DNA of 64,000 nt, from NCBI GenBank assembly GCA_036378535.1, contig DASUWH010000046.1, positions 62,001 to 126,000 of the forward strand, given 5' to 3'. This stretch comes from Gp1-AA122 sp036378535. Its GTDB lineage: Bacteria > Acidobacteriota > Terriglobia > Terriglobales > Acidobacteriaceae. The notes beneath the pieces were generated by a model. It saw only the letters and a list, made by a program, of their open reading frames with translations. It was not told the origin of the DNA and did no database searches. The translations under genes and the position numbers were made by a program. Positions 62,973 to 64,000 of the stretch are shown one piece after another (within the stretch, counting starts at the first letter, position 1; the number at the start of each line of letters is the position of its first letter).

Positions 62973-64000
62973 TCACTGCACCGTGAGCGTGAGGGTGGTT
63001 GACTGCGATACGGTGCCCGAGGCAGCTGTCACCGTTATGCTGTAGTTCCTCGGCTGCGGCGGCGGCGCCGCAACGCGAGCGGCTCCGCATCCCAAGATGC
63101 CTGCGCTTGATGCCACTGCGAAGAACAGCAGCACGGCAAATAGCACTCGCTTTCGAGACAGTCGCCTGTTTTCTATCCCGAAGGGCAGCGTGAGCATCCC
63201 CAGTAAGGGATATGCCAAGCCGAGTGCCCAGGCCGTGAAATGCCCAAACGTAGCGCTCGTAGCGGGCACTTGCACAGCCACTGTCACATTGGTCGCCCCA
63301 GCTCCGGCCGTGATGGTTTGCGGAGTGATCGTGATCGTTGCGCCTACCGGCGCTCCGCTTGCCGAAAGCGTTATCGCGGCCGGAAATACTGTCCCGGCGG
63401 AAGGGGCAATCGTCAAGTGGTAGCTTGCAGTGCCACCTGCCGAAACAGTTGCCGTGGAAGATCCTCCGCTCGCCACAGCGAGACTCAGATTGGAGACCAC
63501 CTGCGACAGAGCCGAACTGGTCGTGGGCAAGAAGTTCGAGTCGCCGGCGTACACTGCCGTGATCGAGTGCGTACCGGCTGCCAGGTTAGCCGTTGCGTAT
63601 GTGGCAACGCCCGCAGCCAGCGTTCCCGAACCCAGGAGCGTCGTGCCATCGTAGAAGCCGACCGAGCCGGTAGGTGTGGTCAGCGACGACGATACCGTCG
63701 TCGTGAAGATAATGCGGCTTGATACCAGTGCAGGGTTCGCGGACGACTCCAGCTCGATTGATGCTGAGGCTTTGCCGCCCAAGCCGCTTACACCTACATT
63801 CTGGGTAGCACTGCTTCCGTTAAGGTGATTATTGGTAAGGAGTATGTTCGCGTTGAGACTTCCCGAAGACTGCGGTGTAAACATGACGGACACATCACAG
63901 AGCTCACCCGGCTCCAGCGAGGTGCTTGACGTACACGGATTGGTATCCGAGGTGTTCTCGGAAAAATTCGTCGTGTATTGAGGATTGGTGGTGAATGCGA
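62973..64000 (-). CDS. Ig-like repeat surface protein, C-terminal part (5' end outside window)
   Basis: The leftward frame stays open from the stop at 62973 to the window end, beyond the first start-like codon at 63893, so only the C-terminal 342 codons are seen. The upstream part (ENTSDTNPCTSSTSLEPGEL, then VMFTPQSSGSLNANILLTNN) is a choice-of-anchor D/ASPM-like Ig module. An Ig_3-type repeat follows (TTVSSSLTTPTGSVGFYDGT, HSITAVYAGDSNFLPTTSSA). Near the end come a membrane-like segment (VLFAVLLFFAVASSAGILGC), a proline stretch and a last Ig-like strand set ending STTLTLTVQ. Acidobacteria carry many such large repeat proteins at the surface; their ligands are unknown. Confidence 0.85.
   Translation of the reverse strand, partial: AFTTNPQYTTNFSENTSDTNPCTSSTSLEPGELCDVSVMFTPQSSGSLNANILLTNNHLNGSSATQNVGVSGLGGKASASIELESSANPALVSSRIIFTTTVSSSLTTPTGSVGFYDGTTLLGSGTLAAGVATYATANLAAGTHSITAVYAGDSNFLPTTSSALSQVVSNLSLAVASGGSSTATVSAGGTASYHLTIAPSAGTVFPAAITLSASGAPVGATITITPQTITAGAGATNVTVAVQVPATSATFGHFTAWALGLAYPLLGMLTLPFGIENRRLSRKRVLFAVLLFFAVASSAGILGCGAARVAAPPPQPRNYSITVTAASGTVSQSTTLTLTVQ

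Overview
The window looks like soil or sediment Acidobacteriota (Terriglobia / Koribacter-like). This is an inference from gene content: DUF885 and DUF4397 proteins, BNR/sortilin-type exported propellers, Ig-repeat surface proteins, CadC/TolB-type regulators, 'WKDIA' helix-turn-helix proteins, tandem acpP genes before fabF, and intergenic GGACGGCCG palindromes. Base composition is moderately GC-rich throughout. No rRNA, tRNA or CRISPR array was found.

1-21 kb is accessory catabolism. A truncated CadC/TolB-like regulator is followed by a DctA-type carboxylate symporter and a block of exported enzymes. These are a Tat alpha/beta hydrolase, a YncE-like propeller and a Tat bicupin oxalate decarboxylase. 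A decayed integrase fragment separates them from a PoxB-like ThDP enzyme. A forward cluster follows: an enolase-superfamily dehydratase, a two-domain FAD/Fe-S (GlcD-GlcF-type) hydroxyacid dehydrogenase, a stand-alone Anabaena sensory rhodopsin transducer (ASRT) homologue, a two-subunit molybdenum hydroxylase (IorAB type), a Tat amidohydrolase and a second YncE paralogue. Four Tat signals in 14 kb point to oxidation and decarboxylation of small organic acids in the envelope. A MOSC protein, a frame-split MFS exporter and a MarC protein close the region.

22-31 kb is signalling. A leftward REC-PAS-HisKA_3 kinase and its LuxR-type regulator face a rightward operon. The operon encodes RsbR, RsbS, RsbT, an ATPase-phosphatase of RsbX type, a kinase that fuses an RsbT-like ATPase to a full histidine kinase and two receivers, and a double-receiver protein. 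This is a stressosome core wired to a phosphorelay, with no sigma factor, RsbV or separate RsbW in view. The second receiver of the last gene closely resembles the receiver of the divergent kinase.

31-47 kb holds a large exported BNR/sortilin propeller, an unknown protein, a decayed MocR/PdxR regulator beside its presumed FMN-protein target and palindromic operator, cytochrome bd oxidase (cydAB), a metallo-beta-lactamase-fold hydrolase, an exported amidohydrolase, a DUF885 peptidase-like protein, a DUF4397 lipoprotein, small membrane proteins, an exported beta-helix protein and a PBP4-type DD-carboxypeptidase.

47-64 kb is mostly housekeeping: folP with an in-frame insert, a class II photolyase, dtd, two tandem acpP genes and fabF, DUF3891 and DUF488 genes, a lipoprotein cytochrome c, an FRG-domain protein, a CHASE3 histidine kinase, an AsmA-like protein, hslVU, proS, and the C-terminal part of a large Ig-like surface protein cut by the window end.
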